A DNA stretch of 64,000 nucleotides from Symbiodinium microadriaticum (GCA_001939145.1 LSRX01000008.1:2134351-2198350), one strand, 5' to 3'. Counted from the stretch's first letter, positions 1 through 11,570 are shown. The notes: a model not told the origin generated them from the sequence alone. Translations and numbers: made by a program.

Positions 1-360
1 CTTCTGAATTTTCATAGTAACTACTAACAACGAAAGCAATCACAAACTTAATACGTTTTTGAGTATAGTATAAGACAGATCAGAGTAATAAATACACTAA
101 ACCCTCAACTCTGACCCCTAAATTACTACTAAATGCTAAATCATAAACCCTAAGCCCTAAACCGTGGTGCCAATGGTATTACTATACCACCCTCAGAGGG
201 AACCCTACAGTAGAACCCTATCATACCCTTCAAGGGAACCCTATAACAGAACCCTGTTGCACCCTTAAACCCTAAAACCTAAAGCCCAAAACCCCAAATC
301 CTAAAGCCCTAAACCCCAAACCCCAAAACCCTAAAACCCCAAAGCCCTAAACCCAAAAAC
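1..360. repeat. degenerate CCCTAAA block
   Basis: Loose CCCTAAA/ACCCTA repeats downstream of the last visible RPLP1 exon; no other gene seen. Confidence 0.8.
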
Positions 361-381
361 ACCCTTAGAAGGAGCCTTAGC

Positions 382-3300
382 CGAGCTGCCAAGTCCTTCC
401 CTTGGCAGAGCTTGGCGAAGAGGGCGGGGAAGAAGGAGTCGATCGACCCTCCAGCGGCCTGGCTTTGGGTGACCAGAGGGTCTTAATTGGGGTTTTAGGG
501 GTTTTGAAAGTTTTTAGGGGTTTTTAGGGCTTTTAGGGTTTAGGGTTTAGGGTTTTTAGGGTTTCTGGGTTTTGGAGGCTAGGTCAGTTGTTTTAAGCGC
601 ACCCTTTTCGCTGAGGGGTTTAAGGGTTTTGGGAGTCTTAGGATTTAGGGCTTAGGGTTTAGGGTCTAGGGCTTAGGGTTTTGGGGTTTAGAGATAGGGT
701 TTTCGGGTTGAGGGCTTTGGGTTTAAGGGTGCAGAGCTTCCGGTTCTTGGGGTGTACGGTGTAGGATTTACGGTTCAGGGCTTTAGGTTTAGGGTTGGGG
801 ATGATCGTTGGGGGGGTTGGCTTTTGGGGGTTTCAGGCTCAGGAGAGAAGCTATCTTTGGGGCTTTAGGATTTAGCTCAGCGTGTAGGAGTCTGACAGGG
901 TTCAGGGTGTAATTAAGGTTTGGGGCCAGGTTCCTAGGGGAACTAAAGGTTAGCACCTAAACCCTAAACCCTAAGCCCTAAGCCCTAAACCCTAAAGCCC
1001 TAAACCGTAAACTCCAAACCCTAAAGCCTAAGCCCTAAGCCCTAAACCTTAATCTCATTTAGCTCGAGACCGTTCGACTCTAAGGTTCCGTGGCCCCAAA
1101 CCTAAACCCTGAATTCTCTGAAGGGTTTAGGGCGTAGAGGTTTTATAGGGTTTATAGGGTTTACAGGGTTTATAGGATGTATAGGGCTTACAGGGTTTAG
1201 GGTTGAGGGTCCAGGGCTGAGGGATCCTGCCAAGCCCCAAACCGCATCTCATCTCCCCAAACCAAAGTGCCCAAGATCCCGGAGCCTCCACAACCCCTTA
1301 ATGAAGGAATCTACCCAGAACTATAATAGGGTTTAGGGTTTCCTATGATCATTACAGTATAGTATACCCCAAAACCCTATTCTAATTATTAAGGCCCCTA
1401 TATTCCCAGAGAGCCCAATACCCATTAATTAAGGAATATACCTTAAATTATAAGGGGCTTAGTAACATGATTTAAGGTATATTCCTTCATGAAGGCATTT
1501 CGGAGTCTCTGGGATCCCTACGCGAAGAGAATTTTCAAAGCATGGCCAAGAACCCAAATCTAGCCCCCATCCAACCCTAAGGCTCCACGCACTTACACAA
1601 CATGTCATAGCAGGTATATATAGATATAGATACAGATATACATATACATATACGTGGACATACATATATTTTTTTGGCCCCAAAGACAAACTATATACTT
1701 CATGGGCACATGGCCACTTAGGATCAGGAATGTAAGAGTAGCGCTCGTCGGTGTGGTTGGAAAGCTTGTCAGAGTGCACCTAAACCCTGTCGTGGTAAAG
1801 ACCGACTCTGGGAGTTGCATCGCGCCAAACCCTACATTGAAGGAAACTACAGGTGGTGAGTTTAGGGTATGTAGGGCTTCTATAAGGTATATAGACCTTC
1901 TATAACGCTCCTATAACGGTAACTACCCACCTGAAAGTGTCCTAGACTAAACCCTCAACTGAAAGCCCTGCAAGCAATCCTGACCTTGATGAGTGTGTTG
2001 ATGCTGTCCTCAGAGATGTCCAGCTCACTGTCCTGTGCATCAGGACGTACCCCCCCCCCCACTCAAAACGAAGGAATATCCGTTAGACTATTGGTGGTTT
2101 ACGTTTACTACGATGACTTAAGGTGTCCTAAATCATAGACCAAAGACCCCTAAACCCCCGGAGGCCCTCCTCAATTAGATCATTACCCCAAACACTCACA
2201 GCTTATAGCCTTCACTCTAAGCCCCTTAAAAACCTCATCCCTTCCTTCATGAAGAGGTGTTGCATTCTCTGGGTATGACAGGAACTCTCTGGAGCTTTGT
2301 GGTAACCTTCCGTCTTCCTTCCCGGCAGGGATGGCTTTGGGGGGTCCTATGGTGCCACTTTGTTCGGGTTTATAAAGTTTAGGGTCTAGGGCTTAGGGTC
2401 TAGGGTTTAGGGTTTAGGGCTTAGGAGTACTACAACTGCTGACTGCTTCACTTCCTCGTCCAACACAGTGGGTGGTTCAGAGAAGAAGATGCAGGAGCTT
2501 CAGACAGATGAACAGGAGGACGCCTTAAATGGGGCAATGGGCGCTCTGGTGGTGGGGCCTTTATGGTTCTACCACTAGGCAAGATTAAGCTTAGAGTTTA
2601 GGGTTTTAGGGTGTTGGGTTTAGCGTTTAGGGTTGATAAGATATCATCGAGCCGGGAAGTGCCATCTTCCGCTGCAGCCACTCGCCGAACTTTAGAGACT
2701 AATTCTTAAGTCTAGGGCTTGGAGTTTAAATGGTCTGAACTGGCATGTGGCAAAAAATGTCGGCGCTCGAGGGCGCCACCAACCCACGCAAACTCCTGGA
2801 CTAACCCTATACCCCTAAACCCTAAAACCCTAAACCCTAAACCCTAAACCCCTAAACCCCTAAACCCTACGTAAAGCCCTAAAGCCCTCAAACCCTTTAG
2901 GGCTCAGGGGTTGGAGTCTGGGTGCCTCGGCTTTTGGATGTTCAGGGCTTCCGTGCTCAGTATGTCGGGCATGGGGAGAGAGGTTCCTGGGTAGTTATAA
3001 GTGGGGGTTATGGGGTTCCTGTAAGGGTTCCTTTAAAGGGTTCTATACGGCTCTTAAGGCTTAGAGGTTCCAGTTAAGGTATCTATTAATAAGGGCTCCT
3101 GTGAGAGACTTATTAGGGCTTAGGTTTACAGTTTAGGGTTAAGGACCGGTAAGAGATTTACAGGGGTTTAGGGTTTAGGGTTTTCTGTAAGAGATGTACA
3201 AGGGTTTAGGGTTTAGGGTTTCTGGTAAGAGATTTACAAGGGTTACTATGCAGGGCGTAGAAAATTAGAGGGCTCGGACTCTGTGGCTGTGCGGTCGGAG

Positions 3301-3759
3301 TTTGCACAGGGCACTCGTGAATATGCAACTATTGCACTCCAAGGGGCTGCTGCCAATCGTGAAAAAGCCCTGAACCGTAAAACCCTGAAGCCTTAACACC
3401 TAAAACCCTAAACCCCAAACCCCATAAGCCCTGAACCCCCCTAAAACCCCATAAACCCTAAACCCCACAAGCCCTAAACCCCCTAAACCCCCTAAACCCC
3501 TCAGCCCCAACTCTAAAACCCTAACGCCCTAAAAAAACCCTATTCCCCTAAGACCCTGAAACCCTAAAAACCTAAAACCCCAAAACCCCCCCAAACCCCG
3601 CTAAATCTGATGAAAACCCTAAGGTTGAAGCTTCAGGCGTTAGGGCACAGGGCTGCGGGACCTGAGCCCAGCGGCAAAAAAAAGGGTTTAGGATGGTTTA
3701 GGGGCTTTAGGGGTTAGGGGGTTTATTTATTTATTTATTTATCTATTTTTTTTTCTTTT

Positions 3760-3837
<78 letters not shown>

Positions 3838-4203
3838 NGTTAGGGAGTTTGGGGCTTGGGGGGTTTAGGGGGTTTAGGGGCTTATGGGATGTAGGAATGT
3901 AGGGTTTACCTATGTTTACCTATACCCTGGCCCTTAACCCTAAACCCTAAACCCCTAAACCCTAAACCCCCGAAAACCCTTAACCCTAAACCCTAAACCC
4001 CTAAAACCCTAAACCCTAAACCCCTATAAACCCCTTAAACCCTAAACCCCGAAAACCCGAAAACCCTAAACCCCGAAAACCCTTAAAACCCTAAACCCTA
4101 AACCCCTAAACCCTAAACCCTAAACCCCGAAAACCCTAAACCCTAAAACCCCCTCCTTCAGGATCATGGCTGCATAGGCGCAGAAGAGCTCATCCTTCTC
4201 GGC
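382..4203 (-). CDS. RPLP1: 60S acidic ribosomal protein P1 (partial, 3 exons seen)
   Basis: P1 forms the ribosomal stalk with P0 and P2 and recruits translation GTPases. Three minus-strand exons join in frame: 4156-4203 (AEKDELFCAYAAMILK), 1985-2032 (DSELDISEDSINTLIK) and 382-458 (AAGGSIDSFFPALFAKLCQG and on). In order they match the P1 N-terminal dimerisation domain, whose animal form reads ELACIYSALIL, then DKINALIKAAG, then FWPGLFAKAL. Acceptors are AG|G (TAG|GCC, CAG|GAC, CAG|GCC). Donors read AAG|GAGGGG (GA type), AAG|GTCAGG and CG|GCTAAGG (GC type); GA and GC donors are known in dinoflagellates. The first two exons are 48 bp and phase 0. The acidic C-terminal tail must lie beyond position 1, and the short first exon with the ATG was not found upstream. 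The introns (about 2.1 and 1.5 kb) are telomere-like repeats, a poly-T run and an inverted-repeat element. Identity is confident; exact splice points are inference. Confidence 0.88.
459..1300. repeat. mixed TTTAGGG and CCCTAAA blocks (RPLP1 intron)
   Basis: Orientation flips near 955 and again near 1120. Repeats are degenerate (GGGCTT, GGGTCT variants). Confidence 0.8.
1405..1513. mobile_element. family C inverted-repeat element
   Basis: CCCAGAGAGCCCAATACCC and an inner AAGGAATATACCTTAAAT arm; the right end is decayed (GAGTCTCTGGG). Confidence 0.75.
2426..2578 (+). CDS. candidate terminal exon inside an RPLP1 intron
   Basis: After a TTTAGGG block ending CTTAG|G the plus strand is open for 50 codons to TAG, including EKKMQELQTDEQEDALNGAM. 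Charged and helix-like, but on the opposite strand to RPLP1. Confidence 0.3.
   Translation, partial: STTTADCFTSSSNTVGGSEKKMQELQTDEQEDALNGAMGALVVGPLWFYH
3273..3396 (+). CDS. candidate exon inside an RPLP1 intron
   Basis: The plus-strand frame reads SDSVAVRSEFAQGTREYATI ALQGAAANREKAL before running into CCCTAAA-like sequence and a stop. The amphipathic character suggests real coding origin. No family recognised. Confidence 0.35.
3360..4145. repeat. CCCTAAA blocks around a poly-T run (RPLP1 intron)
   Basis: CCCTAAA-type repeats at 3360-3620 and 3930-4145. TTTA microsatellite and poly-T at 3719-3837, ending at a single N (3838). Confidence 0.85.
3719..3837. repeat. TTTA microsatellite and poly-T run
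   Basis: TTTA repeats then about 90 T with rare C, ending at a single N. Confidence 0.95.
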
Positions 4204-4433
4204 CTAGCAGCTCGTGGGGTTTAGGGTTTAGGGTTTAGGGGTTTGGGGGTTTAGGGGTTTTAGGGGTTTAGGGGTTTAGGGTTTAGGGGTTTAGGGGTTT
4301 AGGATTTAGGGTACGTGGGTCAAGCTGTACCGTTATGGTTTAGAGCCTAGGACCGGGTTTACAAAAGGGTCTAGGGGTCGATGTGACAAACGTCGAAACT
4401 GCAATCATCCGAAAACCCAAGGCGGTAGTCGTA

Positions 4434-4513
4434 CCCTAACCCCCCAGGTACCTACTATATAGGGCCCTAGGGGCTCCAGTACCCTATATAGTAGGTACCT
4501 GGAGGGTTAGGGG
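4434..4513. mobile_element. family B inverted-repeat element
   Basis: CCCTAACC..CCAGGTACCTAC arm pairs with GTAGGTACCTGGAGGGTTAG; flanked by TA. Reading frame around it stays open if removed. Confidence 0.8.
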
Positions 4514-4765
4514 TAGGTACGAGAATCGGTGGCAACCCGAACCGTCCTCAACCGCAGGAGCAAACATCGAACACAATTAATGCTCGCTTTCGACCGCATG
4601 AACATAGCTAGCTTGGGGGTAGCGTTGCAGTCGTTGTTGCTGCTGCCGTGAAGTCAGGCCTGCGTGCCTGGCGGTTTGTGCGACCTTCGCCAATCCCCGC
4701 TGTGACTGAGTCATCCGCTGCGCGCGCAAAAAAAAAAACAGAGTGGCATCCTCCATTCCCTCAAA

Positions 4766-4844
4766 CCCTAACCCCCCAGGTACCTACTATATGGGGCCCT
4801 AGGGGCTCTAGTACCCTATATAGTAGGCACCTGGAGGGTTAGGG
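4766..4844. mobile_element. family B inverted-repeat element
   Basis: Near copy of the 4434 element 330 bp away; no TA flank. Confidence 0.8.
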
Positions 4845-5356
4845 AAATTTCGCAGTAGCCGAAATGCGATGAAAACTTCTAGCACGGAGGCGCGGTCTGC
4901 CGCCAGCAGCCGCTGTGAGTTGGACCTTCTCACCTTCTCGATTGCTATGCTCCGTTTCGGGCTTAGGGTTTAGGGGTTTATAGGGCTTATGGGTTGAGGG
5001 TTTAGGGGTTTAGGTTTACGGATTGGGGTTTTGGTGGTGCACAAAAGGCACCACAGGGCCATACGACGTGAAGTGTCCGCCGCCACTGGAGAAGCCGCTG
5101 CTTCGGCAAGTTGACAGTTTCGGAACCCAAGATAGTCATCTAGATCCCTAAACCTTAAACGCTAAACCCTAGTCTTTGTGCTGAGATATCCGCGGCATTC
5201 AATCCTTTGAACATTGGAGAAGTTGCAGGGTTCTTCGGCAGAAAGGGGTAGGATGAAGGTAGGTGGGGCAATCCTAAATAAGAGTTCTTACGCAAGGGAA
5301 TTCTCCTAACTTCATCGCAGCTTTTGAGGTCTCCGATAGGCACAGGGTTCCGGACT

Positions 5357-5496
5357 TACTTGGAGGGTCTGGGGACTTAGTCAGTAGAGTAGATCTGAAG
5401 TAGAGATATAACTAACCTACAAGGTATCAAACTTGGGGTTATGATGCTTTTATGTCTATAAGATAACTACTTACTAGGTCCCCCTACCCTCCTCCC
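5357..5496. mobile_element. inverted-repeat element, family L
   Basis: CTTGGAGGGTCTGGGGACTT pairs loosely with GGTCCCCCTACCCTCC. Confidence 0.5.
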
Positions 5497-5593
5497 AGAC
5501 AGCTCCCTCTGAAGGCCTGTGGCACCTCGCTCGCGGGAACCTCCGCCATGGTATTTCCTTCGGGGTCGAGGGAAATGTGTCTTTTAGGGCTTA

Positions 5594-5695
5594 CCTTAAC
5601 CCACCAAAACCTACTTTTTCGTAGGGTCCCTATAAATCCCATATTAGGGTTTTATAATAAGAACCTACAAAAAAGTGGGTTTTGGTAGGTTAAGG
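5594..5695. mobile_element. inverted-repeat element, family K
   Basis: CCTTAACCCACCAAAACC pairs with GGTTTTGGTAGGTTAAGG; TA on both sides. Weaker relatives at 57290-57378 and 57425-57535. Confidence 0.8.
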
Positions 5696-5987
5696 TAGGG
5701 TTTTAATAGGGTTTAGGGGTTTAGGGTTTACGGTATAGGGGTTCCATGAACGGCGCCTTTGATTTAGGGGTGCCTTCGCGTGTGCCTTCCTTTAGGGTTG
5801 CATGCCTTTCAGGCTTTCTTGCATGGTGCTTTTCCGGGTGATAACAAAATCATAATTGCAACAGGGTTCCATTTTAAGTTGAGGGTTCTACAGGGGTTTG
5901 CGGGGTGTGGGGGGTTTGAGTCAAAGAGGGTTTGCGTTATCAAGATTGACAAGATTTTCTACAGGGTGTCAGAGATGGGCTTACAAG

Positions 5988-6336
5988 GGGTGCATAAGGT
6001 TGGTACATAACAGGGTTGGTTGTCCGAATTGTGGCCTGGCCATCGTCCGGAACACGAGCCGGAATGTCAGCAAACTCCCGATTGGACGCTGACCGACCAT
6101 TGAGTCACGCGAAGTGATTCCGAAGTGGGACGCAACACTCCATCTGTACCCAGAGGCCCCTAAGTAGTTCCTCTTTATGGTTTATATCTAGTATCCTACA
6201 AGGCAATCCTACAAAGGAACTACTCAGAGGGGCCTATGGGTAGACAACAGAGGGGCAGCGGGCAACCCAACTTGGCTCCGCATGGGCGAAGTCTTCCAAG
6301 TCACCGCAAATGTTGCCACATTCCTGCATGAAGCCC
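5988..6336 (-). CDS. ORF interrupted by an inverted-repeat element
   Basis: Minus strand: from ATG at 6336 (MQECGNICGDLEDFAHAEPS) the frame is open to the element at 6149-6240. If the element and one flanking TA are ignored, the frame continues (YRWSVASHFGITSRDSMVGQ) to TAA at 5988, 84 residues in all. The plus strand is also open for part of this, so coding status is uncertain. Confidence 0.3.
6149..6240. mobile_element. family A inverted-repeat element
   Basis: CCCAGAGGCCCCTAAGTAG / CTACTCAGAGGGGCCTATGGG ends, flanked by TA on both sides. It splits a minus-strand ORF. Confidence 0.8.
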
Positions 6337-6340
6337 CAAC

Positions 6341-6438
6341 CCCGAGAGCCCAATACCCCTTAACTATAAATCATAATATGAAGGCCCCTTTTTATTTTAA
6401 GGTATATTCCTTAATTAAGGTGTATTGGGCTCTTTGGG
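6341..6438. mobile_element. family C inverted-repeat element
   Basis: CCCGAGAGCCCAATACCCC pairs with GTGTATTGGGCTCTTTGGG. Confidence 0.75.
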
Positions 6439-7257
6439 CATGAAACACCAGACCCGCCAAAGCTTGAAGAGCCGAAGTGGCGTACTTGGTGGACGGGAGG
6501 GCTGTTTTCCTCTCATTTCTGGCAGCGGTAGCGTGTTCGTAGAAATTTTATTGTGTGTGAGTGCAGCTTCAGAAGGATTGTGTGACTTCGCTGTAGGTTC
6601 ACGGAGGATTCTAGGCCTACAAGCCTAAACCTTATAAAACTCACAACCTTTATGTGCTGTAAATTCTGGGACCCTACAACTTGTCACCCGGAAACCTAAA
6701 AAAGGCAGAGCACCGTTTTCAAACCCCCGAAAATGAAAACGCCCTTTGAGAATCTTCCACAAAACTTGAACAACAAACAGCATAGAAGCTCTTTAAACCC
6801 CAATCCTAGATCTCAAGACCCACATAAATCCTAAGAAGTAAGCCCCTTCGGCACCGCTCAAGCTTGAATCCCGGAACCCTAAACCTTAAATCCTAACGAA
6901 TCCCGACCCCTCTGATCCCTGAGGGTAAAGTCAGCCCCTGATACAAAGCCCAGCCTCCTCCCTATGTAAGGGCTCAAGGGACTTCGCAACTGGGGTTCTC
7001 CTAACTATAACCTTGCTGTTGGCCCGAATTGCCAAGCCCCATGAGCCTTTAAGCAAGCCCTAAATCCTAAACCCGTAAACCCTAAACCCCAGACACTTAA
7101 CCCCTACACCTAAGTAGGCCAACCCGCAACCCGCAACCCGCTAGCGATTTGAAATCGAAAACCCGAATCGCTGTCTATTTGCTCTACCAGGACAGCCCAA
7201 CCCGCAACCCGCACGATTCGGGTTTCGATGGGGTTTGAGCGTGTCCGAATCACTGTG

Positions 7258-8176
7258 TACGTCGTCTGATGTAAGGGCCCAGCATGGCTTCACACTCCCA
7301 AACCCGAGCACGGGGACCGGATGCATTTAGAACCCGTGCCGAATTGCATTCGTGAGGGTTCTGACGAAGGGGTTGTGCGTGTTCAAATCGCCATGTAAAA
7401 GCCCAACGTGGCCCCATGCTCCCAAACCCGGGTGCGCGGGACCAAATGCATTTAGAATCCGTGCCGAAATGCATTCGTGAGGTTGGTGATGCAGGGGATT
7501 GTGTGTCTGCCCAACTCGCCGTGCAAAAGCCTAGCATGGCCCAACGCTCCCAAACCCGAGCACGGGGACCGGATGCATTTAGAATCCGTGCCGAATTGCA
7601 TTCGTGAGGGTTCTGACGAAGGGGTTTGTGCGTGCCCAAATCGCCGTGTGCAAGCCCAGCATGGCCTCACACTCCCAAACCGGAGCACGGGGACCGGATG
7701 CATTTAGAATCCGTGCCGAAATGCATTCGTGAGGGTCGTGACGAAGCGGTTTGTGCGTGCCCAAGCCGCCGCGTGAAAGCCCAACGTGGCCCCATGCTCC
7801 CAAACCCGAGTGCACGGGACCAAATGCATTTAGAATCAGTGCCGAAACGCATTCGTCAGGTTGGTGACGAAGCGCTTTGTGCGTGCCCAAATCGCCATGT
7901 AAAGGCCCAACATGGCCCCACGCCCCAAACCCGAGCACGGGGACCGGATGCGTTTAGAATCCGTGCCGAAATGCATTCGTGAAGGTTGTGACGAAGCGGT
8001 TTGTGCGGGCCCAAATCGCCATGCAAAGGCCCAACATGGCCCCACACTCCCAAACCCGAGTGCGGGAAGCAGGTGCATTTAGAATCCGTGCCGAAATTCA
8101 TTCGTGAGGGTTGTGACGAAGCGGTTTGCGCGTGCTCAAATCGCCGTGTAAAAGCCCAACGTGGCCCCATGCTCCA
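7258..8176. repeat. 125-bp tandem repeat, about seven copies
   Basis: Anchor CCCAAACCCGAG recurs at 7297, 7421, 7549, 7674, 7799, 7924 and 8049 (spacing 124-128 bp). Each unit contains a palindrome ATGCATTT...AAATGCAT of 30 bp. Overlapping ORFs in several frames here are repeat shadows. Confidence 0.9.
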
Positions 8177-9307
8177 CTGCCCAATTATGGTAAACGCAAA
8201 CCCCGTGCATTGAGGCGCTCTGCCAAAATGCACGGGGGGGTGCTTTTCTGGCCTGCCACAGCCCTTCCTGGCTTCGACGGAGCAGCACACCCGTGCATTC
8301 GCCGCCAAAAAGAAACGCAGCCACGTGCACTTAGGCGGGCTGCCAAAATTCATGTGCGATTGGCGTGTCCTGCGTGTGGCCTTGCGGCCTTTGCACAACC
8401 TATCCTCTCTTCGAAAGAGAAGCAAATCCCGTGCATTTACGCGGCCTCGTAAAATGCACGCGGCATTCCCCTCCCCGTCCCCAAGCCCCGCCAGTAAAGC
8501 AGACCCTTATATACATCCGCAAAGCCTGCAAAATATGTCCAAAATTCCAGCGACCTCGCCCCGCAACGGAATCGCTTTAAATCGCGGCGAAATCGCCAGC
8601 GACATGTCCTGACAAGAGCAACACTCGATTGGCCCAGGACTGCAGCGGAGACACTGCTTGGAAGATAAGCCGGAGCGCCCGTGCATTTAGGCATCCTCTA
8701 AAAATGCACAAAACTTTCCCCGATCCTTCATCGCTGGCTGTAAATGGTACTGGCCAGGATGACCGGCGGCGCATCCTCCCTGCCAAAAATGGTAAGCGCA
8801 GCCCCCGTGCATTCGGGCGCTCTGCCAAAATGCACGGAGGTTGCTTTCTGGCCTGACACAGACCTTCCTGGCTTCGACGGAGCAGTAGACCCCTGCATTC
8901 GCCGCCAAAAAGAAACACAGCCACGTGCATTTAGGCGGGCTGCCAAAATGCATATGGGATCGGCGTGTCCTGCATGTGGCCTTGCGGCCTTTGCACAACC
9001 TATGCTCTCTTGGAAAGAGAAGCAAATCCCGTGCATTTACGCGGCCTCGCAAAATGCATGCGGCATCCTTCCCCCCCCCGCCCCCAAGCCCCGCCGTAGA
9101 GCTGAAATTGCAACACGGATGTAGCACGGAGGATAAATGCAAATTGATCGAAGCATGTCTGACCTTACACAGCTAAGCTGAATTGAACGGCAACCCGGTG
9201 CATTTATGCAGTCTCCAAAAATGCACTGCATTGTTCTTGCATGAGTTGGCCATATTCAAACATGTTGTGAATCATCCCATGCATTTTGCTCCCGCGCCAG
9301 AATGCAC
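7321..9307. repeat. family of 16 short hairpins, 29-30 nt
   Basis: Modules start at 7321, 7446, 7573, 7698, 7824, 7948, 8073, 8205, 8325, 8431, 8681, 8807, 8925, 9031, 9198 and 9279. The typical form is GTGCATTTAGGC, five-base loop, GCCAAAATGCAC: a 12-bp stem with one mismatch. The 125-bp units carry a variant with 8-bp arms. Confidence 0.8.
8180..9105. repeat. duplicated ~325-bp block, offset 600 bp
   Basis: 8180-8505 and 8780-9105 are near-identical (shared GCTTCGACGGAGCAG, GGCCTTTGCACAACCTAT and hairpin modules). Between them lies unique sequence with one more hairpin. Confidence 0.8.
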
Positions 9308-9311
9308 TGCA

Positions 9312-10485
9312 TCAATCTTGCATGCATCGCTTTCATGATACGCTTGAGGCCACATGATATTAGTGCTTCGACCCGCTAGCGATTTGAGGCCCGCGATTTC
9401 GAATCCAACCCGCCGCCGATTCTAAATCGCTGCGATTCGGCCTTCTAAGCCCTACACCCTAAACCTCTCAACTCTAACCCCTAAGCCCTAAACCCTCAGT
9501 CGGCCCTGATACAAAACCCAGCCTCCTCCCTAATCGCAGGCTCCCAGGATCGCTTGAGCCCCTCACGGCAGTCCCCGAAAAAAAGTATCTTCGTAAGTTA
9601 AGGGCTCTGTGTTTGCTTCTCAGGGCCTTCTGGGGTTGCGAAAATATTCCCCGGTCGATGCTTGCAGGGTTCTAAACAAGTGGCATCAGGCCTAGTGTCA
9701 TAAGTGGGGCTCTGTACTTTTTCAAGAGGTCTATATGAGGATCATATCGGGGCATAGTATGATTGGGACAAGGGTGGTTTAAGGTCGAGGTACCCCGAAC
9801 CCAAAACGCTAGAGTCAGTCACCTTCATTTGAATTGCTCCGACTTTGCTAGTGGCTCGCGTAGTGTGCGCTGCATGCCCTCGAGTCTAGAGATATCTGGC
9901 AACTTCTGGGGCGACAAAAAGGCCACTATACACGTTCGATTCGTTTTAGGGCATAGGGGTTACGGGGGTCCACAGAATAGGATTGTAGGACATGCTTGTT
10001 AGAGTCAACCGGAGTGCTGGGAGTCATACTCCATGTGGAGCTCTCACCATATAAGATTTTGCCTCTGCTTAACTAAGCAATATGTCATGCTGGGCATGTG
10101 AAACAGCCAGCTTTAGATTTGAAGACGTGCGGTGAAACACCGGTCCATATTAAACCTACAGCTTTGACTTCCTGTAGGATTTACCTTTGAAGCCTTGCTG
10201 CCTTTTTTGGTACAGCTAATCCATTAATTCATCCGAGGCCACGGACGTCGAGAGACGCTGCCAGGGATTCGGGTGCAGCAATTTGGTTTAGGGCATAGCG
10301 TTTAATGGAAAACCGGACCGAAAGCGCATGATATTCTGAAGCACTCTCCTCAAGCCGGAGAACCCAAGACACCGAATCCTCGCCGAGTCTTAAACCCTCA
10401 AGAGTAACTCATAGTAACACCACAAAGAGCAACTCATAGTAACACCACAGACCCTAGACCCCTAAATCAGAAATCTTCAGGCCCG
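9312..10485. other. repeat-poor stretch, no convincing gene
   Basis: Contains scattered CCCTAAA, one weak plus-strand frame (9763-10002) and a short open piece FIRGHGRRETLPGIRVQQFG near 10230. Nothing recognised. Confidence 0.5.
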
Positions 10486-10490
10486 AGACA

Positions 10491-10580
10491 CCCATAGGCC
10501 CCTAAGTAGTTCCTTTTTGGGGATTACCTTCTAGGATTCTAAATATGAACCACCAAAAGGAACTACTTAGGAGCCTATGA
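10491..10580. mobile_element. family A inverted-repeat element
   Basis: CCCATAGGCCCCTAAGTAG left arm and CTACTTAGGAGCCTATG right arm; flanks have decayed from TA. Confidence 0.8.
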
Positions 10581-10969
10581 GCAGCGGCTCATTTTCGCTC
10601 TGATGCATCGGCGGGATGGTTTCGGCACAGCCGGCTAAGGATTCGGATTCCTACTGCCGGTGCTTCGGGTATTTTGGGCATGGTTCAAAGTAATCAGGGT
10701 TTAGAGTTTAGGCTTATAGGCCTTAGAGTTTCAAGTAAGGCATGAAGTTTGGAGCTCTAGGTTTTGGGCTTTTAGTACTTACAGTAGAAGCCAGGAAGTT
10801 TGAATCCCTGTGTCTACAAAGGCCTAGGGTTCAGTTTGGTTTTTTTTAGGGGTTTAGGGATGAGGGCTTAGGGTTTGGGCGGAATCATTCAAGCACCAAG
10901 AAGCACCGTGCTGGAAAATATGCTAGATGTCGGCTGCCCCGGCTTGCCTCTAGTAAGCATTTTAAGCTT

Positions 10970-11197
10970 ATGGGCTTTCATGAAGAGGGACTTTTGGGAT
11001 ATTCCAAACTTGTGCTTTTGCTGGTGCTTTTTTGGGTCCTACCTAGCTTTAACATGGACCCAGAGGCGACACGACTGCCAGCCTTGCCGTCTCCGAAGCC
11101 CGAAGACAACAAACCCCGAAACCGTACACCACTAAACCTGCGCAACGATACAGAACACAAGCACGGGAAAGACGAAACATCATGCACTCAAGCATGA
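10970..11197 (+). CDS. small ORF with N-terminal hydrophobic segment
   Basis: ATG start; LVLLLVLFWVLPSF near the N-terminus then a polar tail (ALPSPKPEDNKPRNRTPLNL). It could be a signal-anchored peptide or chance. Other frames overlap. Confidence 0.25.
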   Translation: MGFHEEGLLGYSKLVLLLVLFWVLPSFNMDPEATRLPALPSPKPEDNKPRNRTPLNLRNDTEHKHGKDETSCTQA

Positions 11198-11570
11198 GGA
11201 CGACGTTTGAACTCTGCCAATCTGATAGTTGACCTTGTTCTGCCCACTGTACATACCTGATACGTTGATGACGGTACTCGGTTCGGACTCAGGATTTCAG
11301 ACTTTGGCTTCAGGGTTTAAGATGTGGGGGCTGCTAAGCTAAACTCCCAAATCCTAAATCACAAGCCCTAAACCCATTCGGGTCTTATCGAGGGTTCCGG
11401 TTCAGGACCCAGGAAGATTTCAGGACTTTTGGGAAGCCTTGAACTTTCATAACACAAGTGCCTGGGCCTGGATAGTTAGCACAGGGCTTTCGTTCACAGT
11501 ATACTGTGAAAATAAGAAAAAAGGGGCCCGAAGGAATAGTACGCCTTGGTAAGTATTCTGGTTCTACAAT

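Noticed and set aside
1-360. True chromosome end (telomere)
   Set aside because: Repeats are degenerate, switch orientation and are followed by RPLP1 exons whose 3' part must lie further left.
7141-9231. Many overlapping ORFs on both strands
   Set aside because: Shadows of the 125-bp tandem repeat and hairpin array; the same peptide recurs in shifted frames.
7321-9307. Regular palindromes considered as a CRISPR array
   Set aside because: Spacing is irregular, the intervening sequence is itself repeated rather than unique, and the context is eukaryotic.
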